Both the position numbers and the translations under genes were made by a program. A stretch of 64,000 bases of DNA from Dermatophilaceae bacterium Sec6.4 (lineage in GTDB: Bacteria > Actinomycetota > Actinomycetes > Actinomycetales > Dermatophilaceae), in contig CP144172.1 in NCBI GenBank assembly GCA_039636865.1, positions 372,001 through 436,000 of the forward strand. Direction: 5' to 3'. Under the pieces are notes generated by a model. The model did no database searches and was not told the DNA's origin. It saw only the letters and a list, made by a program, of their open reading frames with translations. Shown in pieces: positions 8,397-17,228 of this stretch (the first letter of the stretch is position 1; each line of letters starts with the position of its first letter).

Positions 8397-8439
8397 ACAG
8401 TGAACTTTACAAAAAATGCTCTTTTGTAAAGTTCACTGT
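8397..8439. promoter_or_regulatory. Perfect 18-bp inverted repeat, likely TetR-type operator
   Basis: Bases 8397-8414 and 8422-8439 are exact reverse complements (ACAGTGAACTTTACAAAA) around a 7-base spacer. The site lies 16 bases upstream of the alkB start and just after the aldehyde dehydrogenase stop. A TTGACA-like -35 on the minus strand (8442-8437) overlaps its outer arm. No U-run follows the stem, which argues against a terminator. The linked TetR gene is the probable ligand. Confidence 0.65.
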
Positions 8440-8451
8440 CAAGGGCTATTC

Positions 8452-9816
8452 CTACTTACGGGCGCCGCGCACCAACTTCTTGTTGACGAACTCGTCCATG
8501 CCGTAGGACGCGAGCTCCCGGCCGTACCCGGAGCGCTTCACTCCACCGAACGGCAGATCGGGCGCCGTGGTGCCGTGCTCGTTGACGAATGCCATCCCGA
8601 CGTCCAGCCGCTGCGCCACGGCGCGACCCTTGTCCACGTCGCTGGTCCAGACCGATCCGCTCAACCCGAACTGCGATGCGTTGGCCGCTTCGACGGCCTC
8701 GTCGGCAGAGTCGACCTTGTAGACCACGGCCACCGGGCCGAACAGTTCCTCGGTAAAAGCGCGCATCTGCGGAGTGACGTCGGTCAGCACCGTGGGTTCC
8801 ATGAAATATCCGTCCCGGTCCAACCGCCCACCGCCGGTACGCACCGTCGCGCCCTTGTCGATGGCGTCCTTGACCTGCTCCTCCAGGCGGTCCAGCGCCT
8901 CCGAGGAGGACATCGGACCGACCAGCACCCCGTCCTCGAACGGGTCACCGACCCGCGTGCCCGCAAACTGCTGCGTCAAACCGTCGACGAACTCGTCGTA
9001 GAGATCGGCCATTACGAACATCCGCTTCGGGGAGTTGCAGGCCTGCCCACAGTTGGACAGCCGGGCCCGCGCCGCGACCTTCGTGGTCCGCGCCATGTCG
9101 GCCGAGTCCAGCACGATCATCGGATCGGAGCCGCCCAGCTCGAGCACGACCTTCTTCAGGTTGCGCCCAGCCGTCTCTGCGACTGCCGAACCGGCCCGCT
9201 CACTACCGGTCAGCGAGATGCCCTGCACCCGCGGGTCGGTCAACAGATCCGCGATCTGCTCGTTGCTGGCGAAAATGTTCTGGTACGCATCTGCCGGGAC
9301 CCCGGCTTCGTGCAGGATCTGCTCCATCAACAGGGCCGATGCAGCGCATATCGGCGCGTGCTTGAGCAGGATCGTGTTGCCCAGCAGCAGGTTCGGCGCT
9401 GCGAAACGGGCCACCTGGTAGTACGGGAAATTCCAGGGCATGATCCCGATCAACACCCCGACCGGCTCCTTGAGCACCACGGAGCGCTCGTCGAGAGTGT
9501 CCTGCTCCAGGCCCTTGCGGCCCTGCTCGGCGTAGTAGCGGTAGATCGAGGCGGCGAGCGCGACCTCGCCGGCCGCCTCCTTGACCGGCTTGCCCATCTC
9601 GGTGGCGATGGCCGAAGCCAGCTCATCGGAGCGCTGCTCGTAGAGGTCCGCCGTCCGGCTCAACGCTGCCGCGCGGTCTGCCGCGTCGGTGCGGCGCCAT
9701 GAAGCGAACCCGGTGTGTGCAGCATTCAACGCGGCCTGCACGCCTGCATCATCCAGTTCCTCGAAGGTGGCCAGGACCTTTCCGCTTGCAGGATTCTCAG
9801 TGCGGTAGTCAGTCAT
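8452..9816 (-). CDS. NAD(P)-dependent aldehyde dehydrogenase, succinate-semialdehyde dehydrogenase-like
   Basis: A 454-residue aldehyde dehydrogenase. It starts T-E-N-P-A-S-G-K-V as in the GabD/YneI group, has P-W-N-F-P near residue 138, the catalytic Glu in L-E-L-G-G-S-D-P near 235 and the catalytic Cys in C-G-Q-A-C-N near 270, and ends R-E-L-A-S-Y-G-M-D-E-F-V-N-K-K. Length matches the shorter SSADH subgroup. It is the gene upstream of the alkB remnant on the same strand. It could serve semialdehydes or fatty aldehydes; the substrate cannot be told from sequence. Confidence 0.9.
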   Translation of the reverse strand: MTDYRTENPASGKVLATFEELDDAGVQAALNAAHTGFASWRRTDAADRAAALSRTADLYEQRSDELASAIATEMGKPVKEAAGEVALAASIYRYYAEQGRKGLEQDTLDERSVVLKEPVGVLIGIMPWNFPYYQVARFAAPNLLLGNTILLKHAPICAASALLMEQILHEAGVPADAYQNIFASNEQIADLLTDPRVQGISLTGSERAGSAVAETAGRNLKKVVLELGGSDPMIVLDSADMARTTKVAARARLSNCGQACNSPKRMFVMADLYDEFVDGLTQQFAGTRVGDPFEDGVLVGPMSSSEALDRLEEQVKDAIDKGATVRTGGGRLDRDGYFMEPTVLTDVTPQMRAFTEELFGPVAVVYKVDSADEAVEAANASQFGLSGSVWTSDVDKGRAVAQRLDVGMAFVNEHGTTAPDLPFGGVKRSGYGRELASYGMDEFVNKKLVRGARK

Positions 9817-10160
9817 CGTGTACGCCTCTCGTCGGTCCGGGTGTCTCCTTCCTTTCTACCCCTCATCACCTGGCAGTCGTTGATCACCGTCACGACGACG
9901 TGGCCAAGGCTCGGACGCAGATCCGGAACACCGGCAGACCGAGACGTACGGCCTCATCGTCGCGGATCTTGGTGTGAATGTGCTGCCCGACCTGCTGGGA
10001 ATGGACCACTCGCTGCCGGTGGCGGAGCATTCGATGGGAGGGTTGCGCCGTGACCTGCTGGGCCACAGTGATTCCACCGGGCACGCCCAGGCCGACGAGC
10101 GAGAATGATCTTCACGTATTCGACAGCAAACCGACCCGCGGTGAAAGTGGTGGCTTCTTG
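9817..10160 (+). other. Gap with an unrecognised open stretch (about 9890-10108)
   Basis: No convincing gene. The plus-strand frame ending with TGA at 10108 stays open and reads protein-like (Y-G-L-I-V-A-D-L-G-V-N-V-L-P-D-L-L, then H-S-M-G-G-L-R-R-D-L-L-G). It has no good start or ribosome site. It may be the tail of a decayed gene or chance coding-like sequence; I do not recognise the family. Confidence 0.3.
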
Positions 10161-11039
10161 GTGCTCCCCCCAGTGAATGACCTGTCGTACTGGGCACGTA
10201 GCAACGGGCTACTCATCGTGCTGGTCGTTCTCGGTGTAGTCCTGCTCACCAGGTTCGTGGGCTGGCTCGGCGGGCGGATTACCGACCACGTCGACCAGAC
10301 CAGTAGCGACCTGGACGAGGTCGTGCGCTCCGAGCGGGCCAAGCACCGCCACTCGATGACCCAGGTGCTTACCTGGATGGTGGTCGCGATGCTCTACTGC
10401 GTCGCGACTGTCATGGTGATCAAGTTGTTGCAGATCCCGATCAGCGGATTCGTAGCGCCAGCGACCGTAGTCGGTGTCGCATTGGGGTTCGGTGCGCAAC
10501 AGATCGTGCAGGACCTACTGGCGGGATTCTTCTTGATCTCTGAGCACCAGTACGGGTACGGCGACGTGGTCCGGTTGAACGTTTTCGGGGTGAACACCCC
10601 GCCAATCAGTGGTTCTGTGGAGGAGGTGACATTGCGGGTCACCCGCGTACGCACCCTGGACGGTGAGATGGTCATCATCCGCAATGGGCTGATCCAACAG
10701 GTGGTCAACCTGTCACGAGACTGGGCCCGAGCCGTGGTCGATGTGCCCGTACCCACCTCCGTCGGGGTGCCCCTCGCGACGCAACTGCTGCACCAGGCCG
10801 GCCAAGCCACCTTCGCCGACCCGATACTGCACCCGCTGCTGTTCGACGAACCAACCGTCACCGGCATCGAATCCCTGGAAGTGGACCATTATTTGATCCG
10901 GGTCATTGCCCGCACCCAACCAGGTCGCCAGTTCGAAGTCAGCCGGGCCCTGCGCGCCCATATCACCGACGCCTTCGCCCAGGCCGGCGTGACCGTCTCA
11001 GCAGACGCCGGCCCAACCCCGGCCACGGAGGCAGGCTGA
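10161..11039 (+). CDS. MscS-family small-conductance mechanosensitive channel
   Basis: About 292 residues. After a short N-terminus there are three membrane helices (around residues 12-32, 75-95 and 98-125). The last is the pore-lining MscS helix ending G-V-A-L-G-F-G-A-Q-Q-I-V-Q-D-L-L-A-G-F-F, and the cytoplasmic beta domain contains G-S-V-E-E-V-T-L-R-V-T-R-V-R and G-E-M-V-I-I-R-N-G. It would release solutes on hypo-osmotic shock. The open frame begins at 9978 but its first 60 residues look non-coding; GTG 10161 or GTG 10173 are likelier starts. The stop overlaps the next gene by one base (TGATG). Confidence 0.85.
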   Translation: MLPPVNDLSYWARSNGLLIVLVVLGVVLLTRFVGWLGGRITDHVDQTSSDLDEVVRSERAKHRHSMTQVLTWMVVAMLYCVATVMVIKLLQIPISGFVAPATVVGVALGFGAQQIVQDLLAGFFLISEHQYGYGDVVRLNVFGVNTPPISGSVEEVTLRVTRVRTLDGEMVIIRNGLIQQVVNLSRDWARAVVDVPVPTSVGVPLATQLLHQAGQATFADPILHPLLFDEPTVTGIESLEVDHYLIRVIARTQPGRQFEVSRALRAHITDAFAQAGVTVSADAGPTPATEAG

Positions 11040-11428
11040 TGCGCTTACCCCCAGGCCTGTCAGGGCCGGATCTGTCGTGGCCGCGCCGGTCCACCATGGT
11101 ACTGCTGGTGGTATTTCTCGCCGTGTTCATGCTCTACCTGTGGGTGCGCCCGGCCCCACCGGCGACTCCAGGCCGCAGCCCAGCACAGCCCACCCACCAG
11201 TCAACCAGCCCCGGCACGCCACCACCCACAGTTCCCCGAACGCGCACGGGCGAACCGACACCATCATCGCAGTCGCCGACGAGTGGGCCATCGCTCACGA
11301 CCTCGACACCGAGTGGCCCTGTCCTTGCGCCCTCTCCCAGCACTACGGGTTCGGTGGCCCCGACGACGCCAAACACAACAAGCCCACCCCTGCCAAAGAC
11401 AACATCAGCAGGCCCCACCTCGCCCTGA
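11039..11428 (+). CDS. Single-pass membrane protein with Pro/Ser/Thr-rich tail
   Basis: 129 residues: a short cytoplasmic start, one membrane helix (about residues 20-36, V-L-L-V-V-F-L-A-V-F-M-L-Y-L), then about 90 residues of almost only Pro, Thr, Ser and Gly. Such tails are typical of wall-spanning or O-mannosylated regions in actinobacteria. It is translationally coupled to the MscS gene. No family is recognised; a channel accessory or a low-complexity stalk are possible (inference). Confidence 0.6.
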   Translation: MRLPPGLSGPDLSWPRRSTMVLLVVFLAVFMLYLWVRPAPPATPGRSPAQPTHQSTSPGTPPPTVPRTRTGEPTPSSQSPTSGPSLTTSTPSGPVLAPSPSTTGSVAPTTPNTTSPPLPKTTSAGPTSP

Positions 11429-11542
11429 ATCAAGTCGCCCACCGGCTCCCCCCGAGCCAGGTCACCCCTCCCGGCCCAGTCCTGACGTTGCGGCGCGTCG
11501 TGACATGCTCACGGCCCGCGTGATGGTTCTTTGCCGCCTCGG

Positions 11543-11835
11543 ATGGGGACCGAGTTTGTTGGAGACATCACTTGAACGCATACGTGGACCGGGTTCGTCC
11601 AGGTGGCCACGGTGATCGACTGTTACCCCAAGAAAGTGGTGGGGTGGTCGATCGCAGACCACATACGCACCGAGCTCGTTGCGGACGCGCTGGTGAACGC
11701 CGCCTTGACCACGAGGATCGAACCGTTGGCGATCTTCCATTCCGACAGAGGCAGCACTTACACCTCGGCTGATTACCGCGAGCTCATCAAGGATCTGGGG
11801 ATGCGTTCTTCGACGGGTAGAGCCGGGCCTGCGCC
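11543..11835 (+). pseudogene. IS3-family transposase (OrfB) remnant
   Basis: Part of an rve-type DDE integrase core: G-D-I-T (first catalytic Asp), then T-W-T-G-F-V-Q-V-A-T-V-I-D-C-Y-P-K-K-V-V-G-W-S and H-S-D-R-G-S-T-Y-T-S (second Asp). A TGA at 11573-11575 interrupts the frame right after G-D-I-T. The 5' half of the gene is absent, and after R-S-S-T-G-R-A-G the frame decays before the catalytic Glu. No terminal inverted repeats or target duplications were found, so this is an old scar, not a mobile element. The rest of the gap 11429-12023 shows nothing I recognise. Confidence 0.85.
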
Positions 11836-12023
11836 ATTTTGCGCTGGCTACAAACCGTCCCGACGACGTGCACTACGGTCACCTCCAGCCGGCAACGGCA
11901 ACGTAGAGAAACCCATCAAATCCGCTGTCCTAAATCACCGCAGCAGGCCAATAGGTCAAAGCCGCTCACCGACCGCCGGGTGGGGGCAGTGGATGAGCGG
12001 CTGTGTGGCCGGGGTGGGGTTGG

Positions 12024-13250
12024 TCAGTTGGAATTGACCCCGCGCGGGTAGACGTAGTGGCTGTCCGCAACGAACCCGGTGTTCTTAACCTTCGTCGCAG
12101 CGCACCCCAGGACCCCGTTGCTGGAGACGTGGCAGGGAATCCCGTCGACATTCAACGACCAGTTCGCGGGAACGATCGGCGCATTCACACCCGGGTCGAT
12201 CGGGAACTTGTAACGGGCAGCCCAAGCATTCGTTGCTGCGGTCGGCAGTACCTGCACATCGGTTGCGCAGTCCCACCTCCACGACGTAGCGCCCAGGACC
12301 ACTCCCTCCAAGGCAGCGTTGCCGCAGATCCGCTTGGCCGCAGCCGCCGACACGTTGTACGGCTGCGCGGAATGGAACATGCAGATGAGGCCGGCGGCCT
12401 GCGCCTGACACACGACACCTTTTTGTGCGGTGCTGAACGTGTCCCCGCTCCTGAGGAGCGCGACGGTGCCCGCCGCGCCGGCCGGAGCCGAAGCCGTCGG
12501 GCTGGTCGCACCCCACATGTAGGTGCCTTCTGCGTAAACGGCTCGGTACTGCCGGGCGGCGGCCGTTTTGTCCGTGTAATGCGCGGCGCCGCCGGAGTCG
12601 GTGGTGAACCTCGCCAGGTCGGTCCAGGTGCTGGTGCCCGGTGCCCGGTACTGGATGACGCCTGTGGTGCCCGTCAAGGCGATGTTGCGGTTCAGGCTGG
12701 TCGCGTAGCGCACCGCGCGGGTGTCGATAGTGACCGTGCCACCCGACCGGTTGGCCTGCAGACCGGCCCACGAGCCAACCTTGACGGTTGTCTGGGGGGC
12801 GTTCTGCTGGTAGGCAACCTTGCCAGTCACATCGACTGCGGCCCATCCATGCCAGGTTCGAGTGCCGAGCGGGGTGTCAGCGTAGAGATTCCAGTCGCCG
12901 TGGGTTACTCCGTCGAAGATCACCCCGTCACGCGACGTGTTCAAACTCGAACCGACATACCACAGTGCTTTCGACCCCGGATTCGCCGCGCAACTGCCGG
13001 TCATCTGAACGGGGACGGCGCGGGTTTCGCTGACGACCCGCGCCGTGCTGGGCGCCATCAGGTTGCAGTTACCGCCTGCAGTGGTGGCAGCTGCCGGATG
13101 AATGAGCGCGGCGGCTCGTTGTAAATTCTGCTGGACCGGCGATGGGGCGGGCGCCGCATGGGCGGCCCCGGCAGTAGCGATCCCAGCGGTGGCGATCCCC
13201 GTAACGCCAAGAGCGGGTATGACAGCGAGCATGGCAAGCCTACGAATCAT
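12024..13250 (-). CDS. Secreted protein of unknown family
   Basis: 408 residues with a clear signal peptide (M-I-R-R-L start, long Ala/Gly/Ile hydrophobic core, cleavage near A-H-A-A-P). The mature part is rich in beta-prone Thr/Gly/Ser segments. A middle section (about 175-250, with W-T-D-L-A-R-F-T-T-D and Y-R-A-V-Y-A-E-G) resembles the Ig/FnIII-like or choline-binding-type modules of secreted actinobacterial proteins, but I cannot name it. The C-terminal about 140 residues contain six cysteines that could form disulfides (C-Q-A, I-C-M, R-I-C-G, D-C-A, I-P-C-H, G-C-A). The start ATG has GAAGGA upstream. It borders the IS remnant. Confidence 0.75.
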   Translation of the reverse strand: MIRRLAMLAVIPALGVTGIATAGIATAGAAHAAPAPSPVQQNLQRAAALIHPAAATTAGGNCNLMAPSTARVVSETRAVPVQMTGSCAANPGSKALWYVGSSLNTSRDGVIFDGVTHGDWNLYADTPLGTRTWHGWAAVDVTGKVAYQQNAPQTTVKVGSWAGLQANRSGGTVTIDTRAVRYATSLNRNIALTGTTGVIQYRAPGTSTWTDLARFTTDSGGAAHYTDKTAAARQYRAVYAEGTYMWGATSPTASAPAGAAGTVALLRSGDTFSTAQKGVVCQAQAAGLICMFHSAQPYNVSAAAAKRICGNAALEGVVLGATSWRWDCATDVQVLPTAATNAWAARYKFPIDPGVNAPIVPANWSLNVDGIPCHVSSNGVLGCAATKVKNTGFVADSHYVYPRGVNSN

Positions 13251-13577
13251 GATGCGTTCCTTCGAAGGAGACGGCTCCCCACACTGTCGGCCGTCGATAG
13301 ATCGAAGAATAGCTACATTTGCTCACTATAAAAGAGGTGGATGGTCACCGTGGCCGAAACGTGACTGGACCCGTCATTCCGGGGAATATCGGCTGTCCGG
13401 ACATCCACCAGAACAGGTGCCAACCCGACGCACGACGCGGTCACAGAAGCCAGCACCTGGGAACAAGGTCGGCCTCGAACCTGCTGGTCAAGAGTTGGGA
13501 ACCCACACCTGACGGTCGCTACACCCTGCTTTGTGAACAGCCGCCTATGCCGCTGACGAGGCCGGCCCCTCAGCCGG
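13251..13577. other. Intergenic stretch without a recognisable gene
   Basis: Between the secreted-protein start and the stop of the amidotransferase gene. Open frames here are short and lack protein-like composition. A short AT-richer patch near 13310-13340 upstream of the secreted protein probably holds its promoter. I see no hairpin or repeat. Confidence 0.4.
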
Positions 13578-14411
13578 TCAGCCGGGCTTTGCCGGCGTGA
13601 ACGGACGCAGCTCCTCACGCCCTGCCCCGATGATCACGCAGCTGGACTGCGGAACCTCACGCCACTCTCCCTTGAGGTCACCCAGCGGCTCGGAGACCAC
13701 GAGGCGGGCATCATCGGACAGATCATGCAGAGCCGGGTTATCCGGGTACTGATGCTTCAACGTCGAAATGTCGGCACTGTGGAACAGCGTCCGCTGCGGA
13801 CCCTGAGTGGCGTAACGGAACGCCCACGTCGTCTGGCCGTCGGTGGTCGCGACAGTCATCTGCACCGGACTGGCCACGCCCCGGCGGCGCGCACAGTCCT
13901 CCACCAGGGCAACCATCCGGGCCACCGCCGCAGGCGGGTCGTCCACGAGACCGAGCGTGAGGGCGAGGTAAAACATGAGTTCGGAGTCGGTGCTGCCTTG
14001 AATCTTCGGAAACAGCGCCGGGTCGACGGCCAGCACCAGGTCGCGCTTCAGCTCAGCGAAGCCGTTGATGCCGCCGTTGTGCATCCACAACCATCGACCC
14101 TCACGGAACGGGTGGCAGTTGGTCAGCTGGACCGGCGAACCGCTCGAGGCCCGGACATGGGCAAAAATGCGTGTCGAGACGATATGCCCTGCCAGCTCAC
14201 GTAGATTCATGTCGTTCCACGCCGGTTCCGTGCTACGAAAAATGCCCGGCATCTCGCGATCGTCGTACCAACCGAGCCCGAACCCGTCGCCATTGGTCGT
14301 CTCGGCTCCCAACTGGGAATGCAGGCTCTGCACGACCAGGGAATGCGGGGGTTTGTACAGCAGGTCCTCCACCAGGACCGGAGATCCGGAATATGCGAGC
14401 CACCGGCACAT
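13578..14411 (-). CDS. Class II glutamine amidotransferase (EgtC/YafJ-like)
   Basis: 277 residues beginning M-C-R-W-L-A-Y, so Cys2 becomes the N-terminal nucleophile after Met removal. The GGAGGTACTT ribosome site before ATG 14411 fixes this start; the longer frame to 14477 would hide the nucleophile. Further Ntn-hydrolase motifs: N-G-D-G-F-G-L-G-W-Y near 41-50, F-A-H-V-R-A-S-S-G near 85 and H-N-G-G-I-N-G-F near 118. Members include EgtC, which cleaves gamma-glutamyl in ergothioneine synthesis, and YafJ of unknown substrate. No other egt genes are adjacent, so EgtC itself is not claimed. Confidence 0.88.
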   Translation of the reverse strand: MCRWLAYSGSPVLVEDLLYKPPHSLVVQSLHSQLGAETTNGDGFGLGWYDDREMPGIFRSTEPAWNDMNLRELAGHIVSTRIFAHVRASSGSPVQLTNCHPFREGRWLWMHNGGINGFAELKRDLVLAVDPALFPKIQGSTDSELMFYLALTLGLVDDPPAAVARMVALVEDCARRRGVASPVQMTVATTDGQTTWAFRYATQGPQRTLFHSADISTLKHQYPDNPALHDLSDDARLVVSEPLGDLKGEWREVPQSSCVIIGAGREELRPFTPAKPG

Positions 14412-14570
14412 AAGTACCTCCGATCCCTTTTCCCGTCCCAACCAAGCCAGCCCCATTCTCAACGCGAAGTCGACCATCTGTCACCAGGGGTCGCCAGGCA
14501 TCACCACAGAGCGACGAATTCCCAATCCATACACCTTCTTTACCGACCAGCCGCAGCTAGGCTTCCGAAG

Positions 14571-15401
14571 ATGGCGAAGCATGGACAGCAGAAGACCGGG
14601 GCCGCAACCAAATTGAAGGGCTCGGTTTACAACTCGGAGTTACTGCGACTGCAGGCGGAGATGGTGAAGGTCCAGGAGTGGGCCAAGGCCGAGCACCGGC
14701 GCATCGTGATCATCTTCGAAGGTCGCGACGCGGCGGGCAAGGGGGGCACCATCAAACGAATCACGCAGTACCTCAACCCGCGGGTGGCCCGGATTGCAGC
14801 GTTACCGGTGCCCAGTGAGCGCGAGCGCACCCAGTGGTATTTCCAGCGCTACGTGGAGCACCTGCCCGGTGCGGGGGAGATCGTCTTCTTCGACAGGTCC
14901 TGGTACAACCGAGCGGGCGTGGAGAAGGTCATGGGCCTGTGTACGCCCGCTGAATACAAGCGATTCATGCACCAGTGCCCGACGTTCGAGCAGTTGCTTC
15001 AGGAGGATGGCATCCTGCTGCGGAAATACTGGTTCTCAGTCAGTGACGAGGAGCAGCAACGCCGCTTCCATTCTCGCCTGGAGGATCCGCTTCGACAGTG
15101 GAAACTCTCGCCGATGGACCTGGAGTCGATTGCCCGTTGGGAGGACTACTCCCGCGCGAAGGACGAGATGATGCTGTACACCGACCTGCCCGAGTCGCCG
15201 TGGTTCGTCGTTGAGAGCGACAACAAGAAGCGCGCTCGACTCAACATGATGGCCCACCTGCTCTCGACCATCCCGTACACCGACGTGCCGCCGCCAGCTT
15301 TCGAGTTGCCGCCGCGCCCTCAGTCGCGAGGTTACGAACGACCGCCTCGCGAGCAGACCACCTACGTGCCGGACCACTGCGCCGAGCTGCTCCACCGCTA
15401 G
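14571..15401 (+). CDS. ppk2: Polyphosphate kinase 2
   Basis: 276 residues. PPK2 transfers phosphate between polyphosphate and nucleotides. Motifs seen are the Walker A E-G-R-D-A-A-G-K-G-G-T-I near residues 52-63, the lid-type Arg pair around P-S-E-R-E-R-T-Q-W-Y-F-Q-R-Y and the Walker B-like F-F-D-R-S-W-Y-N-R-A-G-V-E near 110-122. Length is that of a single-domain PPK2, and the sequence resembles class I (ADP/GDP-using) enzymes. ATG 14571 is chosen because the upstream frame is compositionally non-coding. Divergent from the amidotransferase (159-base gap). Confidence 0.92.
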   Translation: MAKHGQQKTGAATKLKGSVYNSELLRLQAEMVKVQEWAKAEHRRIVIIFEGRDAAGKGGTIKRITQYLNPRVARIAALPVPSERERTQWYFQRYVEHLPGAGEIVFFDRSWYNRAGVEKVMGLCTPAEYKRFMHQCPTFEQLLQEDGILLRKYWFSVSDEEQQRRFHSRLEDPLRQWKLSPMDLESIARWEDYSRAKDEMMLYTDLPESPWFVVESDNKKRARLNMMAHLLSTIPYTDVPPPAFELPPRPQSRGYERPPREQTTYVPDHCAELLHR

Positions 15402-15474
15402 CGGCCCGCTCGGTGATCTCAGATTCAGCCCGCCCTCTGCCTTCCTGCACTGCAGCCCAGTAGCCTTCCGGTTC

Positions 15475-16371
15475 ATGCGCACGATTCGACGATTCCCCCT
15501 ACTCGTAGTCGCCACCGGCCTGGTCCTGACGGGAGGCGTCGCCGGGTGCGGTGCACCGAAGAAGGATGCGGCTGCAGCCACCTCGAGCAGCGCCAGCGGG
15601 TCCGGATCCTCCTCCGCCGCGTCCTGCTCGCCGGCTTCGATGGCCACGGCCAGCAAGGGCAAGCTGACGATCGGCACCGACAACCCGGCCTACGGACCGT
15701 GGTTCGACAACAACAAGCCCGAGGACGGGAAAGGGTATGAATCGGCCGTCGGGTTCGCGATCGCCAAGAACCTGGGTTACGCAGCATCTGCTGTGAGCTG
15801 GATCCGGGTGCCGTTCACCAACGCGATCACCCCCGGCCCGAAGAAGTTCGACTTCGACCTGAACCAGGTTTCGATCAGCCCGGCGCGCGCGAAGGCCGTC
15901 GATTTCTCCAGCGGCTACTACGACGTCACCCAGGCCGTCGTGACCTACAAGGGGAGCAAGATCGCCGGCGCCAAGACCATCGCGGAACTCAAGGGTGCCA
16001 AGCTCGGCGCCCAGGTCGGCACCACCTCCTACACGGCCATCACCGATCAGATCAAGCCGTCCAACAAACCGGCCGTCTACGACAGCAATGACCTCGCCGT
16101 CCAGGCGTTGAAGAGCAAGCAGATCGATGGTCTGGTCGTGGACCTACCGACCGCTTTCTATGTCACCAGCGCCCAGTTGGACAACGGCGTGATCGTCGGC
16201 CAGCTGCCATCAGCGACCGGAAAACCCGAGCAGTTCGGCGCGGTACTGGCGAAGGGTTCCAGCCTGACCCCGTGCATCAGCAAGGCCGTGGACGCGCTGC
16301 GAGCGGACGGCACGCTGACCAAGCTGTCCGAGCAGTGGCTGACCGGCCAGGGCGCCCCGAAATTGTCGTGA
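15475..16371 (+). CDS. Amino-acid ABC transporter substrate-binding lipoprotein
   Basis: 298 residues. A lipoprotein signal ends in the lipobox V-A-G-C (Cys about residue 25), then a Ser/Ala-rich linker and a bacterial extracellular solute-binding family 3 domain (T-I-G-T-D-N-P-A-Y near 60, F-D-F-D-L-N-Q-V-S-I-S-P-A-R near 125, A-K-L-G-A-Q-V-G-T-T-S-Y). It captures a polar amino acid outside the membrane. Its TGA overlaps the permease GTG start (GTGA), making a three-gene operon with permease and ATPase. Confidence 0.9.
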   Translation: MRTIRRFPLLVVATGLVLTGGVAGCGAPKKDAAAATSSSASGSGSSSAASCSPASMATASKGKLTIGTDNPAYGPWFDNNKPEDGKGYESAVGFAIAKNLGYAASAVSWIRVPFTNAITPGPKKFDFDLNQVSISPARAKAVDFSSGYYDVTQAVVTYKGSKIAGAKTIAELKGAKLGAQVGTTSYTAITDQIKPSNKPAVYDSNDLAVQALKSKQIDGLVVDLPTAFYVTSAQLDNGVIVGQLPSATGKPEQFGAVLAKGSSLTPCISKAVDALRADGTLTKLSEQWLTGQGAPKLS

Positions 16372-17228
16372 CGGAGACCGCGGACTGGCAGCCCTCGAAG
16401 CTGCAGCAGGAACGGGATGCCTACCGCGAATCACGGCGACGGCGTTCCTACCTGATTGCCGGCGTTGCGACCATCGTCGTCCTCGCCGTCGTCATCCCCG
16501 CCATCACGACGAGCGCTGGTTGGCCAGCCTTCAGCCAGACCTACTTCTCGTGGTCGAAAGCCAAGTCTTCCTTCCGCCCCGTGCTGAGCGGCCTGGTCGT
16601 CAATATCGAGATCATGGTCGTCTGCGGAGTGATCATCGCGATCGCCTCCACGATTCTGGCCCTCCTGCGGACCTTGCGCGGACCGGTGTTCTTCCCGCTG
16701 CGGCTGGCCGCGACCTTCTACACAGACGTGCTGCGCGGACTACCCCAGATCCTGCTGATCCTGCTGCTGGGATTCGGGATGCCGTCGCTGCAGTTACAGG
16801 GCCTGCCCACCAGCGGACTCTTCTGGGGCGGCCTCGCGCTGGTCATGTCCTACTCCGCCTATGTCTCCGAAGTACTGCGCGCGGGCATCGAATCGGTGCA
16901 TCCCTCCCAGCGTCTGGCAGCCCGCGCTCTCGGGCTCAGCCATGTCAAGACGATGCAGTCGGTCGTGTTGCCTCAAGGCATCCGCCGAGTTCTGCCGGCG
17001 TTGATGAACGACCTGATCTCCCTCCAGAAGGACACCTCGCTGCTGTTCGTGGTCGGTACCGTGCAGGACGCGCTGCTGAACGCCAAGATCCAGGAATCGA
17101 TCGACTTCAACTTCACGCCCTACGTCATCGCGGGGGCGTTGTTCCTGCTGCTCACCATCCCGATGACCCGACTGACCGACTGGTACGCCAAAAAGCAGGG
17201 TTTCCAGGGAGTCGGTGGGCTGATATGA
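16368..17228 (+). CDS. Amino-acid ABC transporter permease (HisM/GlnP type)
   Basis: 286 residues from GTG 16368. A cytoplasmic basic N-terminus, a first helix near residues 25-45, then a cluster of about five helices; the EAA-loop for ATPase contact is seen in A-A-R-A-L-G-L-S-H-V-K-T-M-Q-S-V-V-L-P-Q-G-I. The N-terminal R-G-L-P-Q-I-L-L-I-L segment is typical of the family. One permease gene only, so a homodimer is likely. It overlaps both neighbours by 4 bases. Confidence 0.9.
   Translation: MTETADWQPSKLQQERDAYRESRRRRSYLIAGVATIVVLAVVIPAITTSAGWPAFSQTYFSWSKAKSSFRPVLSGLVVNIEIMVVCGVIIAIASTILALLRTLRGPVFFPLRLAATFYTDVLRGLPQILLILLLGFGMPSLQLQGLPTSGLFWGGLALVMSYSAYVSEVLRAGIESVHPSQRLAARALGLSHVKTMQSVVLPQGIRRVLPALMNDLISLQKDTSLLFVVGTVQDALLNAKIQESIDFNFTPYVIAGALFLLLTIPMTRLTDWYAKKQGFQGVGGLI

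Noticed and set aside
8397..8439. Palindrome read as a rho-independent terminator of the aldehyde dehydrogenase gene
   Set aside because: The stem is AT-rich and no U-run follows on the minus strand; position and symmetry fit an operator better, though termination is not excluded.
13578..14411. Naming the amidotransferase as EgtC of ergothioneine synthesis
   Set aside because: No egtA, egtB or egtD gene is near it, and class II amidotransferases of this group have several roles.
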